Positions 17,172 through 26,405 of a stretch of DNA of 64,000 bases are shown in pieces. The DNA is from Acidobacteriota bacterium. Lineage in GTDB: Bacteria; Acidobacteriota; Blastocatellia; Pyrinomonadales; Pyrinomonadaceae. The notes under the pieces were generated by a model that was given only the letters and a program-made list of their open reading frames with translations, made no database searches and was not told the origin of the DNA. The stretch covers positions 310,001 through 374,000 of the forward strand of contig JAIVJZ010000001.1 in assembly GCA_020199775.1 (NCBI GenBank). The letters run 5' to 3'. Within the stretch, counting starts at the first letter, position 1. Every line of letters begins with the position of its first letter. The position numbers were made by a program, and so were the translations under genes.

Positions 17172-19001
17172 TTAGTTGCGAGGAAGCAGCGCGCTCCGGC
17201 GTCTCGTCCAATTCAAGTTCTCCATCACGAGCGCGTCGCGCCGCTCGTTGTCGCCCGCGCGTTCGGCGGCCGTGATCTCGATTGCCAAATCTTTCAGTCG
17301 CCGCTCGACGCGCATCAGCCGCAGCGTGAGCAGGCAACTTTCGGCTTCCGCCACCACATCGTCCGCCGCCTCGCCCTGAGCGCGTTCGACGGGTTCGCTC
17401 ATCAACAAGAGCGGCACGAGATCGGCAGCCACGGCGTCGCCTTCCGTGCGCTGGCCGAGGGTGTCGAAACTGACTTCCGCGCCCGCCGTCTCGATCTCCG
17501 CGAGCGCGCGGAAGACGCCGGCGGTCGGCAAATCCTCGTAGTCTTCGGACGCGATGCGCGGCAAAAGTATGCGCCGCAATTCGGCGTCGTGCATGAGCAG
17601 TTCGAGCAGGCGTTGCTCGGCGACGGTGAGCGGCGCGCTCTCGGCGCGCACCACTTTGTCCTGCAAGGCGGCGGAAGCGTTCGCGTCTGTCGTCGTCTGC
17701 GCCTTCGCCACCGTCTGCCAGAGTTCGCGGCGCAGCGCGGGTTCTTCGACCCGCAGCGCGTCCATCGTCATGTCGAAGTATTCGCGCTTCTGAATTTTGT
17801 TGCGCACAGCGCGAATGAACGGGAGCGCCTCTTCGACGGCCTCGGCCTTGTCGGCCGGGCGACGAAGGTTGCGATCCCGCATCGCTTGATCGAGCACGAA
17901 TTGTATGTGGGGGAGCGCCGCGCCGCGCCGCTCGTTGTAGGCCTCGACGCCCGACGCCTTGATGAACTCGTCCGGGTCTGTGCCCTCCGGCAGCACCAGC
18001 ACCTTGATGTCAAAATCTTCCGCGAGGAGAGTTTCGATTGCGCGCTTGGCAGCTGCGACGCCAGCCCTGTCACCATCATAATTGACCACGACGCGACGCG
18101 CAAACCGCCCCAAGAGTTTCGCCTGTTCGGGCGTCAGAGCCGTGCCCAGACTCGCCACCGCGTTCCGCACGCCGAACTGGTAAGGGATGATCAGGTCGAG
18201 ATAACCTTCGACGAGAATCGCGAACTTCTTGCGCCTGATCTCGTCGCGCGTCTGGTGCAGGCCGTAGAGGTGACGCCCCTTCGTGTAGGCCGCCGTCTCC
18301 GGCGAATTGAGATACTTCGGCTCGCCCGCGCCCAGCACGCGCCCGCCGAAGGCGACGGCGCGCCCCTGCGCGTCGAGCACGGGGAAGATCACGCGCCCGC
18401 GAAAGCGATCATAAAAACCGCCCGCGTCTTTTTTGACGACGAGGCCGCTGCGCTCGATCTGCCCCGGCGTCGCCCCCTTGCGTTTCAGGTACGCGCCGAG
18501 GCCGTCCCAACTGTCTGGCGCGTAGCCGAGCCGGAAAGTCTTGCGCGTCTCGTCGGTGATGCCGCGCCCTTCGACGTAATCGCGCGCCGCCTTCGCCTCG
18601 CCGCCGCCTTCGCCCAACTGCCCCTCCCACCATTCGAGCGCCCACGAGTTGAGTTCGACCACCTCGTCCGCTTCCTTCCGGCGCGCCTCGTACCGCTTGT
18701 CCTCCTGCATCTCCGGCAGCGGCATGTTCACCTTCTCGGCCACGATCTTGATCGCTTCGGGAAACGACACGCGCTCGATCTCCATCACGAAGTTGAAGAC
18801 GCTGCCGCCCTTCCGGCACCCGAAACAGTAGAAGATGTCCTTCGACGGGTTGACGGAAAACGAGGGCGTCTTCTCCTGATGAAACGGGCAGCACGCCATC
18901 CAGTTCGCGCCCTTCTTCTTCAACGAAACGTAGTCCTGCACGACGCGCACGATGTCCGCCTGCCGTCTCAAATCGTCAATGAATACTTGCGGGAAACGCA
19001 T
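17172..19001 (-). CDS. dnaG: DNA primase DnaG
   Basis: DnaG synthesises RNA primers at the replication fork. The N-terminal CHC2 zinc domain is intact (CPFHQEKTPSFSVN...CFGC, residues ~38-63). The primase core contains motif YAPDSWDGL, and the TOPRIM domain holds VEGYLDLI near 255 and VNYDGDRAG near 305 with its acidic metal ligands. The C-terminal ~150 residues correspond to the DnaB-helicase-binding region and are less conserved. The length of 609 aa is normal. It begins 14 bp after mutS2 and precedes rpoD by 131 bp, the classic macromolecular-synthesis layout. Confidence 0.96.
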   Translation of the reverse strand: MRFPQVFIDDLRRQADIVRVVQDYVSLKKKGANWMACCPFHQEKTPSFSVNPSKDIFYCFGCRKGGSVFNFVMEIERVSFPEAIKIVAEKVNMPLPEMQEDKRYEARRKEADEVVELNSWALEWWEGQLGEGGGEAKAARDYVEGRGITDETRKTFRLGYAPDSWDGLGAYLKRKGATPGQIERSGLVVKKDAGGFYDRFRGRVIFPVLDAQGRAVAFGGRVLGAGEPKYLNSPETAAYTKGRHLYGLHQTRDEIRRKKFAILVEGYLDLIIPYQFGVRNAVASLGTALTPEQAKLLGRFARRVVVNYDGDRAGVAAAKRAIETLLAEDFDIKVLVLPEGTDPDEFIKASGVEAYNERRGAALPHIQFVLDQAMRDRNLRRPADKAEAVEEALPFIRAVRNKIQKREYFDMTMDALRVEEPALRRELWQTVAKAQTTTDANASAALQDKVVRAESAPLTVAEQRLLELLMHDAELRRILLPRIASEDYEDLPTAGVFRALAEIETAGAEVSFDTLGQRTEGDAVAADLVPLLLMSEPVERAQGEAADDVVAEAESCLLTLRLMRVERRLKDLAIEITAAERAGDNERRDALVMENLNWTRRRSALLPRN

Positions 19002-19015
19002 ACTGGTTTACGGGT

Positions 19016-21565
19016 TCATTGTTTCAACTCGACGATGGTTGCGCCCGCGCCGCCTTGATCGGGCGGGGCCGCCGAGAAGGTTTCGACGTGCGCGTGCGAG
19101 CGCAGGAAGTCTGCGATGGCGCGGCGCAGCGCGCCCGTGCCGTGGCCGTGGATGATGCGGACGCGCGCGAAGCCGTTCAAGAAAGCCTCGTCGAGAAACT
19201 TGTCGGCGGCATCGACGGCCTCGTCGGTGGTGCGCCCGATGAGGTTGAGTTCCGCCGCCGGTTCATCCTTCGAGCGGCTGAGGCGCACGTCGGCGGTGCG
19301 CGCCGCGGCGGCGGCCATGCGTTCGAGTTGCGATGCGCCGCCGCCCCGGCGCGCCCCTTCCGGTTTGCCCTGCGGCGCGCGTTCCATCAATTCGAGGTTC
19401 GACAGTTTCTCGCGCAGCCGGACGTGGCCGATGCGGATTTCGGCGTCCGCGCCCGCGATTCTTTCGACGACGCCCGTCTTGCCGAGAGTGCGCAGGCGCA
19501 CCGTGTCGCCCCGGACGATCTCGCGCTCGACGCTCGCCGGTTGGAACACTGCGCCGCCTGACTTCGCGCGCGGCGCACCCGTCTCCCCGTCATTCGCCTG
19601 ACGAACGACGCGCACGCCTCCAGCGCCCGCCCCTTCCGCGCTCGCAGTCTTCGCCGCCGACGGGCGCGCGCCGCCGGTCTTCGACGCCGCCGCAGCAGCG
19701 GCGCGTTGCGCTTCGCGGCGCAGTTCGGCGGCGCGGCTCGCGGCCTCGCGTTCGACGCGGGCGCGCTCGGCGCGATCCTCGATCTTGGAGACGAGTTCCT
19801 TCGAGCGTTGTTCAAACTCGGCGAGCCGCTCGTGCAGTTCGCGCTCGAAAGTTTTTTGACGTTCGCGCTCGCGGCGTTCGGCGTCGCGGTCGAGCGTGGA
19901 ATATTTTTCGGCGACCGCCGCGCGTTCCTCTTCGAGGGCGCGGCGCAGGCTCTCGGCCTCTTCCGACTCGCGTTTGATGCGACGCAGGTATTCGGTTGCC
20001 TCGCGCGAAGACTCGTTGACGCGTGCCGACGCCGCTTCGACGATGCCACGCGGGAAACCGAACCGCCCCGCGATCTCGATGCCGGAAGAGGAACCGGCGA
20101 GGCCGACGAGCAGGCGATAGGTCGGCTGCAAAGTCCGCTCGTCAAACTCGACGCTCGCGTTGATCACGCCCGTCTCGTTCGCCGCATACTGCTTCAAGCC
20201 GCTGTAGTGCGTCGTGGCGACGACGTGCGCGCCGCAGGCGCGGCGGAAATGATCCACGACGGCGACGCCGAGCGCGGAGCCTTCTTCGGGGTCTGTGCCC
20301 GTGCCGACTTCGTCGAGCAGGACGAGCGCGGGCGCGGCGCAGAGTTCGAGCATGCGGCTGATGTTGGCGACGTGCGCGGTGAAGGTCGAGAGGTTCGCGG
20401 CGAGCGATTGGCTGTCGCCGATGTCCGCGAGCACGGATCGGTAGAAGGGAAAACTCGCCGCGCGCGCCGGGACGTGCAGGCCGGAGAGAGCCATCAGCGC
20501 GAGCAAGCCCGCCGTCTTGAGGACGACGGTTTTGCCCCCGGCGTTCGCGCCGGAGATGACCATGACGGGGCGCTCGGTGTCGAGCCGGAACGAGACGGGC
20601 ACGACCTCGCCGCCTGCGGCGCGCAAATTCTCTTCGAGCAGGGGATGGCGCGCGGCGTCGAGTTCGAGCGCGGCGTCCGCGCCGACGAAAGGCTGCACGC
20701 AGTTGAAGCGCAGGCCAAGCGAGGTCTTCGCCGTGATGAAGTCGAGTTCGGCGACCGCTTCGGCCGCGCGTTCGATGGCGGGCAGTTCGCGGCGCAGGTC
20801 GTCCGTCAGCGTCGAGAGGATGCGCGTGATCTCGCGCTCCTCGGTCTCGCGCAGATTTTGCAGTTCGTTATTGCTGTCAATCGTCTCCAGCGGTTCGATG
20901 AAGACGGTCGCCCCCGAAGACGAGAAGCCGTGCGCGACGCCGCCGACGCGCCCACGATGATCGGCGCGCACGGGTATGACGAAACGGTCGTTGCGCACCG
21001 TTACCAGGTTGTCCTGAATCGCCTCGTCCGAGCGGCGCATCAGGTTCTCCAGCGAGCGCGTGATGGACGAGCGGAGGTGGTTGATGTCGTGCCGGATGCG
21101 CGCGAGTTCGGGGCTGGCGCGGTCGTCGAGTTCGCCGCTCGGCAGGATTTTCGCCGTCACGCGCGCGGCGAGGCTATACAATTCGCGCGGGAGGTCTGCG
21201 ACGAGTTCCCACAACACGGGCAGGGCGTCGCGCTCCGCCTGAATCGAAGCGCGCGCCGCGCCCACTTGATCGCAGAGGCGCGCGAGTTCGAGCAGCGGCA
21301 GCGGTTCGAGGATCGCCCCTTCGATGCGCAGGCGCGCGATTGACTCCGAAGGGTCGGCCAACTCAGAGAACGACCACGCCCCGCCGCTCCTCCGGCGTAG
21401 TTCGACGCACTCGGCCACCGTGTCGAGCGCGCGACGCACCTCTTCCACTCCGGCGAGCGGCGCGAGCCTGTCAACCCGCGCGCGCCCCATCGGCGTCTGC
21501 GCCCCGCGTCTCACCAGCGCGCGCAACCCGTCGTATTCGAGCACCCCGAAAGCTTGTTCGTTCAT
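19016..21565 (-). CDS. mutS2: endonuclease MutS2
   Basis: MutS2 is a MutS-family ATPase with a C-terminal Smr nuclease. It suppresses homologous recombination or, in Bacillus, rescues collided ribosomes. The core shows the Walker A loop ISGANAGGKTVVLK near residue 335, Walker B LLDEVGTGTDPEEGSAL near 413 and the TTHYSGLK switch. A long coiled coil (residues ~500-620) follows, then a KOW-like segment and the Smr domain with HGHGTGALR. The ATG of MNEQAFGVLEYDGLRAL was chosen; the 20 codons that could precede it are only the translated heptad repeat. 849 residues is somewhat longer than the usual ~785. Confidence 0.95.
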   Translation of the reverse strand: MNEQAFGVLEYDGLRALVRRGAQTPMGRARVDRLAPLAGVEEVRRALDTVAECVELRRRSGGAWSFSELADPSESIARLRIEGAILEPLPLLELARLCDQVGAARASIQAERDALPVLWELVADLPRELYSLAARVTAKILPSGELDDRASPELARIRHDINHLRSSITRSLENLMRRSDEAIQDNLVTVRNDRFVIPVRADHRGRVGGVAHGFSSSGATVFIEPLETIDSNNELQNLRETEEREITRILSTLTDDLRRELPAIERAAEAVAELDFITAKTSLGLRFNCVQPFVGADAALELDAARHPLLEENLRAAGGEVVPVSFRLDTERPVMVISGANAGGKTVVLKTAGLLALMALSGLHVPARAASFPFYRSVLADIGDSQSLAANLSTFTAHVANISRMLELCAAPALVLLDEVGTGTDPEEGSALGVAVVDHFRRACGAHVVATTHYSGLKQYAANETGVINASVEFDERTLQPTYRLLVGLAGSSSGIEIAGRFGFPRGIVEAASARVNESSREATEYLRRIKRESEEAESLRRALEEERAAVAEKYSTLDRDAERRERERQKTFERELHERLAEFEQRSKELVSKIEDRAERARVEREAASRAAELRREAQRAAAAAASKTGGARPSAAKTASAEGAGAGGVRVVRQANDGETGAPRAKSGGAVFQPASVEREIVRGDTVRLRTLGKTGVVERIAGADAEIRIGHVRLREKLSNLELMERAPQGKPEGARRGGGASQLERMAAAAARTADVRLSRSKDEPAAELNLIGRTTDEAVDAADKFLDEAFLNGFARVRIIHGHGTGALRRAIADFLRSHAHVETFSAAPPDQGGAGATIVELKQ

Positions 21566-21574
21566 AATAAGAAA

Positions 21575-21665
21575 GTAAATCGTAATAAGAAGGTAAATCG
21601 TAAATCGTGAATCGTAAATAGACAAAGGCAGGATTATCTATTCACGATCAACGATCCACGGTTTT
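21575..21665. repeat. heptad inverted repeat (GTAAATC unit) upstream of mutS2
   Basis: GTAAATC, GTAATAA, GTAAATC (twice), GTGAATC and GTAAATA lie between 21575 and 21620. The complement CTATTCA, CGATCAA, CGATCCA and CGGTTTT lies at 21638-21665. It is AT-rich, unlike its surroundings, and lies between the CheW-like stop and the mutS2 start, so it occupies the mutS2 promoter/leader space. Confidence 0.85.
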
Positions 21666-22235
21666 TCACGTTCTCTGTCGTCGCCGCTCGACGCCCTGCA
21701 TGGCGGCGTCGAAGAGGCGCGCCGGGTCGAGAAGGGCGACGGCGTGCGTGTCGTGTTGAATGGTGCGGCGGAGGAGGGAACTGCCGGGCGCGTCTTCAGC
21801 CGCGTCGCTCGCTTCCGTATCGTATAGCTCGATTCCGTGCTCGATGCTCTGGACCGAGAGCGCGAGTTGTTCGTCGCCTTTGAGCGCGACGACGAGGGGC
21901 GCGGGCGTTGGCGTCGCGGGCGGTGCGAAAGTCTGCGCGCCCGTCGTCGCCGTCGCGCCGTTCAAAGTTACATTCAAATTTACGGGGGGCAGGAGCGGAA
22001 GCGGATCGATCAGGGTGAGAATCCGGCCGCGCCGGCTGACGACGCCGCGCACGGGCGCGGGCGCGAAGGGCAGCGGCGTCGGCGTCAGATTCTCGCCCGT
22101 CGCTTCGACCTCGTCCGCGTAGACGGCGAAGCGGCGCGCGCCCGTGCGCATCACAAACAGCCTCCGGCGCGCCGCGTCCCTCGATTGCTCCGCGCGGCTC
22201 GTACTTGTCGTCGTCTCTTTCATCCCACCCGACAT
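21666..22235 (-). CDS. CheW-like coupling protein
   Basis: CheW-domain proteins link chemoreceptors to CheA kinase. Near residue 25 the start of the domain reads LFVMRTGARRFAVYADEV. VRGVVSRRGRILTLIDPLPLL is the conserved CheW central segment, and residues ~110-130 (PLVVALKGDEQLALSVQSIEH) complete the second subdomain. A Thr/Pro/Ala-rich insertion at ~95-110 is unusual. The 189 aa include an extended C-terminus. No chemoreceptor lies next to it; a CheA gene lies 10 kb away. The start could also be the ATG four codons later. Confidence 0.75.
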   Translation of the reverse strand: MSGGMKETTTSTSRAEQSRDAARRRLFVMRTGARRFAVYADEVEATGENLTPTPLPFAPAPVRGVVSRRGRILTLIDPLPLLPPVNLNVTLNGATATTGAQTFAPPATPTPAPLVVALKGDEQLALSVQSIEHGIELYDTEASDAAEDAPGSSLLRRTIQHDTHAVALLDPARLFDAAMQGVERRRQRT

Positions 22236-22268
22236 GGTAAACTGAACCGCAAAACTTTGCGAGAAACC

Positions 22269-22529
22269 ATGAGCGCGCGCAACGCGAAAGATTTGTTGCG
22301 TCTCCCCCTGCGCCTGTCCCTGCGCCTCCCCCTACGCCTGCCCCTGCGCCTCCCCCTGCGCTCCCTCTCAGGCGGCGCGGCCGAACTGCGCGTCCAACTC
22401 ACGCTCTACTACTGCCGCGAAGACAACACCGGCGCGTGCCGCATCAAGACGCTCATCCGGCACGCGCCCCTCAACGTCACCACCGACGCCGCCCCGCGCG
22501 AGATCAAACTGCAAGGAAAGATCGAGTGA
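22269..22529 (+). pseudogene. probable C-terminal remnant of an NHL/thioredoxin-type (NHLRC2-like) protein
   Basis: The 86-codon frame starts with an ATG, has a stretch of Leu-Arg-Leu-Pro repeats made by a 12-bp tandem repeat, and ends with AELRVQLTLYYCREDNTGACRIK and a short beta-rich tail. That last part resembles the extreme C-terminus of NHLRC2-like proteins, which carry a thioredoxin domain and NHL propeller in front (normally >400 residues), none of which is present here. I read it as a remnant whose front has been replaced by repeat sequence. The identification is by eye and tentative. Confidence 0.4.
22296..22367 (+). repeat. 12-bp tandem repeat (CTGCGCCTCCCC), about six units
   Basis: Six consecutive 12-bp units with few changes encode alternating Leu-Arg/Leu-Pro in the small frame they lie in. 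The period keeps the frame. It differs in period and base composition from the heptad family. Confidence 0.8.
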
Positions 22530-22530
22530 A

Positions 22531-22630
22531 ACGATAAGCGCGGAGCGATGAACGTCGGACTGAAGACAAAATCAGTTGCTTTCATTCAACGTTCGTCGTT
22601 CCGCCCTCATCCTTCCGCTCTCGTCGTTTC
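22531..22630. repeat. heptad inverted repeat (GCGATGA/ACGTCGG-type)
   Basis: Left units ACGATAA, GCGCGGA, GCGATGA, ACGTCGG and ACTGAAG begin 1 bp after the stop of the preceding fragment. Seven right-arm units (TCATTCA, ACGTTCG, TCGTTCC and others) run from 22582 to 22630. The period is exact and the arms are partly complementary. Confidence 0.78.
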
Positions 22631-22828
22631 CCGTCTCGTGGTCTTCGGTGTAAACTTTCGTGCGAATGAATAATTTGTGAGAGGCCGGGTGGTTCGCGTG
22701 CGGCTCGCGCGTGTGGCGGGGCGCGCGCCGGGCGTATGGGCTACGGCGTTTGAGACGGGCGGGGCGTGTGAGTTTGGGGCGCGCCCGCGGGGGATGAAGT
22801 TTTGTCCGGGGCAGAGCCGACAAGAGAT

Positions 22829-24199
22829 ATGTACGCGGGGCGTCCGAGCGTGTGCCAGAACTGCGGCGCGCTCGTCGGCGCGGGCGAAAGCGCGTGCGCC
22901 GTGTGCGGCTTTGCCACAAGCGGCGCGCAGCAGCAGCAGCAGCAAGAGCAGCAGCAGACGGCGCAACCGCCGCACGCCGACCCGGAGACGATGCGCTTCG
23001 CGCGCGCGGTGCTGACGCGCCCTTCAACCTTCACCTTCGTCTTTCTCGCCATCAACGTCTTCATTTTCCTGTTGATGAATTCCGCCGCGCCGGGCGGCTC
23101 GGAGAACCACGAGGTGCTGCGCGCTTACGGGGCGAAGTACAACTCGTTGATTAACGCGGGCGAGTGGGGGCGGTTCGTGACGCCGGTCTTCCTGCACATC
23201 GGCTGGATTCACCTGCTCGTGAACATGTATAGCCTGTTCATCCTCGGCCCTTACGTGGAGAAGTTGTACGGCTCGGCTCGCTTCGTCTTCTTCTGGATCG
23301 CGACGGGCGTGGCCGGGGTCGTCGCCAGCTACCTCGCGTCGGGGGCGGAGATGCACAACGTCCCGGTGGTGGGGCGTTTCCTGTTTCGCGGCGGCGACGG
23401 CCCTTCGGCGGGCGCGTCGGGCGCGCTCTTCGGCCTGATCGGCGTGCTCTTCGTCTTCGGCATCAAGTTTCGCCGCGAACTGCCCGAAGGCTTCAAGCGC
23501 GCGTTCGGCACGGGCATGATCCCGACCATCCTGATCAACCTCTTCATCGGCTACACGATCCCTTTCATCGACAACGCGGCGCACCTCGGCGGCTTCGTCG
23601 CGGGCGCGCTCTGCGCGCTCTTCGTCGGCTACAAAAGGCCGGGGCAGCGCGCGAGCGTGGCCGTCCTCTGGCACGTCCTGCAAATCGCCGCGCTCGCCCT
23701 CGTCGTCGTCGGCTTCGGGCAGGTGGCGCGCCACATGGGCGAGGCGCGCGCGCGCTTTGATCAGGCGCAGCAGATTTCACCCGACGGCGGGGCTCTTTCG
23801 CCCGCCGCCAACTATATCAACGCGCTCAACGGCGGACGGCAGGCTTTCGCCGCGGCCATCAACGAAGGCGACGTGGAGGGCGTGGAACGCGCGCTCGCGG
23901 CTCTCGACGCCGCGCCGCATCTCACGGAAGCGTCGGACAAACTGCGCGACGACCTGAAGCAGATACTCGCGCGCGCGCGCGACTACGCCCCCGTCAATCA
24001 GAAGCAGCAGCAGACGCGGAAGGAAGCGGCGCAGGGCAAGCAACTGCTCACCGACATCAGCGCATGGAATGCGCGTTACGTGGAGTGGGTTAAAACGGAA
24101 GGCAAGAACTACGACCTCAGGATACGAGAACTGCCCGCGCCGACCGGGACGCCGGAGGAAGAGCGGCGCGGCGAACGGCCGCCGCAAGACAGCAAATAA
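22829..24199 (+). CDS. rhomboid intramembrane serine protease with N-terminal zinc ribbon
   Basis: Rhomboids cut transmembrane substrates within the membrane. Residues ~8-30 form a zinc ribbon (CQNCGALV...CAVCG), followed by a Gln-rich linker. The rhomboid core spans ~55-290 with six or seven helices. The catalytic Ser is in GASGALFGLIG near 195 and the catalytic His in NAAHLGGFVAGA near 252. The oxyanion helper HxxxN is present in HLLVNMYSLF. The C-terminal ~150 residues are helical, with a glutamine stretch, and resemble no family I recognise. The ATG at 22829 is preferred over an upstream TTG because the zinc ribbon starts here; the ribosome site is weak. Substrate unknown. Confidence 0.9.
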   Translation: MYAGRPSVCQNCGALVGAGESACAVCGFATSGAQQQQQQEQQQTAQPPHADPETMRFARAVLTRPSTFTFVFLAINVFIFLLMNSAAPGGSENHEVLRAYGAKYNSLINAGEWGRFVTPVFLHIGWIHLLVNMYSLFILGPYVEKLYGSARFVFFWIATGVAGVVASYLASGAEMHNVPVVGRFLFRGGDGPSAGASGALFGLIGVLFVFGIKFRRELPEGFKRAFGTGMIPTILINLFIGYTIPFIDNAAHLGGFVAGALCALFVGYKRPGQRASVAVLWHVLQIAALALVVVGFGQVARHMGEARARFDQAQQISPDGGALSPAANYINALNGGRQAFAAAINEGDVEGVERALAALDAAPHLTEASDKLRDDLKQILARARDYAPVNQKQQQTRKEAAQGKQLLTDISAWNARYVEWVKTEGKNYDLRIRELPAPTGTPEEERRGERPPQDSK

Positions 24200-24312
24200 T
24201 CGGCGTGCGCGGGGCGGGTCGGCTCGCATCACATAAAGTTTTTCAGCGGGCAGGACGGGAAGTTTTATCGCCCGACGGGGCAAGCAAAAATCAGACACAG
24301 GAGAATCGTCAA

Positions 24313-25206
24313 ATGGAGATTAAGAAAGTAGGCGTGCTCGGCTGCGGCCTGATGGGTTCGGGGATCGCACAGACGGCCGCCACCGCCGGTTTCGAAGTGG
24401 TGGTGCGCGAAGTGACGAACGAACTATGCGAACGCGGCTTCGCCGGGATCGAGAAGTCGCTCGCGAAGTTTGCCGAGAAGGGCACGATCAGCGCAGACCA
24501 GCAGCGCGAGATTCGCGGCCGCATGACGGGCACGACCGAGTTCGCCCCCCTCGCCGACTGCGACATCATCATCGAAGCCATCATCGAAAACCTCGACATC
24601 AAGCGCGACACCTACCGCCAACTCGACGAACTCTGCAAACCCGAAACGATCTTCGCCTCCAACACCTCTTCGCTCTCGATCACGGAGATGATGACGGCCA
24701 CCTCCAACGAACGCCAGCGGCGTTTCATCGGCCTGCACTTCTTCAACCCCGTGCCGATCATGAAACTCGTCGAAGTGGTCAAGACGATCCTGACGGACGA
24801 AGCGGTCTACGAAACAGCGGTCGATTTCGGGCGGCGGCTCGGCAAAGTCCCCGTGCGCGCGAGCGATCAGACGGGCTTCATCGTCAACCGCCTGCTCGTG
24901 CCCTACATGCTGGATTCGATCCGCGCGCTCGAAGAGGGCGTCGGCTCGATTGTGGACATCGACAACGCGATGAAACTCGGTTGCGGCTACCCGATGGGGC
25001 CGCTCACGCTCGGCGACTTCGTCGGCCTCGACACCACCTACTACATCGCCGAGATCATGTTCAACGAATTTCGCGAAAAGCGTTTCGCGCCGCCGCCGCT
25101 CCTCAAACGCATGGTGCTGGCCGGACTCTACGGGCGCAAATCCGGGCGCGGCTTCTACGACTACACCGTAGACCCGAAGAATCCCGTGCCGATGAACTTG
25201 GTATGA
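24313..25206 (+). CDS. 3-hydroxybutyryl-CoA dehydrogenase family
   Basis: This enzyme oxidises 3-hydroxyacyl-CoA to 3-ketoacyl-CoA with NAD(P)+ (or the reverse) in fatty-acid or butyrate metabolism. The Rossmann motif GVLGCGLMGSGIAQTAA starts at residue 7. ASNTSSLSITEM carries the substrate-contacting Ser, and GLHFFNPVPIMKLVEVV the catalytic His, paired with a downstream Glu. The C-terminal helical domain begins near 185 (QTGFIVNRLLVPYMLDSI) and ends with GRKSGRGFYDY. 297 residues is close to the typical ~285. The ATG follows an AGGAGA ribosome site by about 9 nt. The enoyl-CoA hydratase two genes on could act in the same pathway. Confidence 0.93.
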   Translation: MEIKKVGVLGCGLMGSGIAQTAATAGFEVVVREVTNELCERGFAGIEKSLAKFAEKGTISADQQREIRGRMTGTTEFAPLADCDIIIEAIIENLDIKRDTYRQLDELCKPETIFASNTSSLSITEMMTATSNERQRRFIGLHFFNPVPIMKLVEVVKTILTDEAVYETAVDFGRRLGKVPVRASDQTGFIVNRLLVPYMLDSIRALEEGVGSIVDIDNAMKLGCGYPMGPLTLGDFVGLDTTYYIAEIMFNEFREKRFAPPPLLKRMVLAGLYGRKSGRGFYDYTVDPKNPVPMNLV

Positions 25207-25209
25207 ACA

Positions 25210-25289
25210 AACGATGAAGGAGGAACGATGAACGATGAAGTAAAGACAACCGGCTTTCAGTTCATCGTTCCTCTTTCCTACTTTCGATT
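25210..25289. repeat. heptad inverted repeat (AACGATG unit)
   Basis: Left: AACGATG, AAGGAGG, AACGATG, AACGATG, AAGTAAA. Right: TTTCAGT, TCATCGT, TCCTCTT, TCCTACT, TTCGATT. It starts 4 bp after the dehydrogenase stop. The unit is the same as at 27877-27957, showing that some sites share a unit. Confidence 0.85.
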
Positions 25290-25303
25290 AAAGGGGGGAA
25301 CTG

Positions 25304-26197
25304 ATGAGCAAAGAAGAGACGAAAGAGACAAGGTTGACGCTGGCTGCGTCCGCAGGCGCGGCGGGCGGCGCGAGTCCCGACTTCGGGGGCGGGTCGATCT
25401 TCTTCGTCGGGACGGCGACTGTGATTCTGCGTTACGCGGGCTTCACGATCCTGACCGACCCGAACTTCCTGCACGCGGGCGATCACGTGCATCTCGGCTA
25501 CGGTCTGACGGCCGAGCGTTTGACCAACCCGGCCATCGAACTCGAAGAGTTGCCGCCGATAGATTTCTGCGTGCTCTCGCATTACCACGGCGACCACTTC
25601 GACCGCATCGTCGAAGAACGTCTGCAAAAAGATTTGCCCATCATCACCACCGAGCACGCGGCGGGCAATCTCAAAGAGAAAGGCTTCACCGCGCCCGTCG
25701 CGCTCGACACGTGGGACTCCGTCGTGGTGGAGCGCGGCGCGGCAACCGTGCGCGTCACATCGATGCCGGGCAAGCACGGCCCCACGATGGTTGACCTGTT
25801 CCTGCCGCCCGTCATGGGCAGCATGCTCGAATTTCAGAACGCGGCGGGGCAGCGCACGACGCTGCGCCTCTACATCACCGGCGACACGCTCGTCCACGAC
25901 GACCTCAACGAAATACCGAAGCGTTACCCGGACATCGACCTCGCGCTCTTTCACCTCGGCGGCACGCGCATCATGGGCATCCTTTTGACGATGGACGCCG
26001 AGCAGGGCGTCGAGGCGATTCGCATTATCAACCCGCGCGAAGTGATCCCGATCCACTACAACGACTACGAAGTTTTCCAGTCGCCGCTCGAAGACTTCAA
26101 GCGGGCGGTCGAGGCCGCCGGGTTCTCCGAGCGCGTGAAGTATCTGAGCCACGGCGAGACTTACGACTTTGAAGTGCCCGCGAGTCGCCTCGCGTAG
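25304..26197 (+). CDS. MBL-fold metal-dependent hydrolase
   Basis: This is a metallo-beta-lactamase-fold protein of the UPF0173/NAPE-PLD-like branch. The dinuclear metal motif is LSHYHGDHFDRI near residue 90; later ligands are in MPGKHG, ITGDTLVH (Asp) and IPIHYNDYEVF (His). The start of the fold reads FVGTATVILRYAGFTILTDPNFL. The ATG follows a GGGGGG ribosome site by 5 nt. 297 residues. Substrate unknown; the fold covers lactonases, phosphodiesterases and others. It stands between two heptad or degenerate spacers and is probably transcribed with the upstream dehydrogenase. Confidence 0.85.
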   Translation: MSKEETKETRLTLAASAGAAGGASPDFGGGSIFFVGTATVILRYAGFTILTDPNFLHAGDHVHLGYGLTAERLTNPAIELEELPPIDFCVLSHYHGDHFDRIVEERLQKDLPIITTEHAAGNLKEKGFTAPVALDTWDSVVVERGAATVRVTSMPGKHGPTMVDLFLPPVMGSMLEFQNAAGQRTTLRLYITGDTLVHDDLNEIPKRYPDIDLALFHLGGTRIMGILLTMDAEQGVEAIRIINPREVIPIHYNDYEVFQSPLEDFKRAVEAAGFSERVKYLSHGETYDFEVPASRLA

Positions 26198-26405
26198 AAA
26201 AAGCGAGTTGTCGTTGAGCGCGACCAAGCGTTAAAACCTTCGCCGCCGCCGGCACGGAACACGCCGCCGGGGTCACGAAAAAAGAGAGAAGACAATTTCA
26301 ATTTTGTGATCTCAAATGGTTTTGTCTGTTCTCCGTGCCCTCTGCCGTGTCCTCACGTGCCTGCGGTGGCGAATGATTTTCTCATCTGAATCAGTGAGCC
26401 TCCGT

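Noticed and set aside
26310..26405. C/T-rich repeat before the enoyl-CoA hydratase as another heptad element
   Set aside because: CTCCGTG/CTCTGCC-like units are suggestive, but the period is irregular and no inverted arm is seen.
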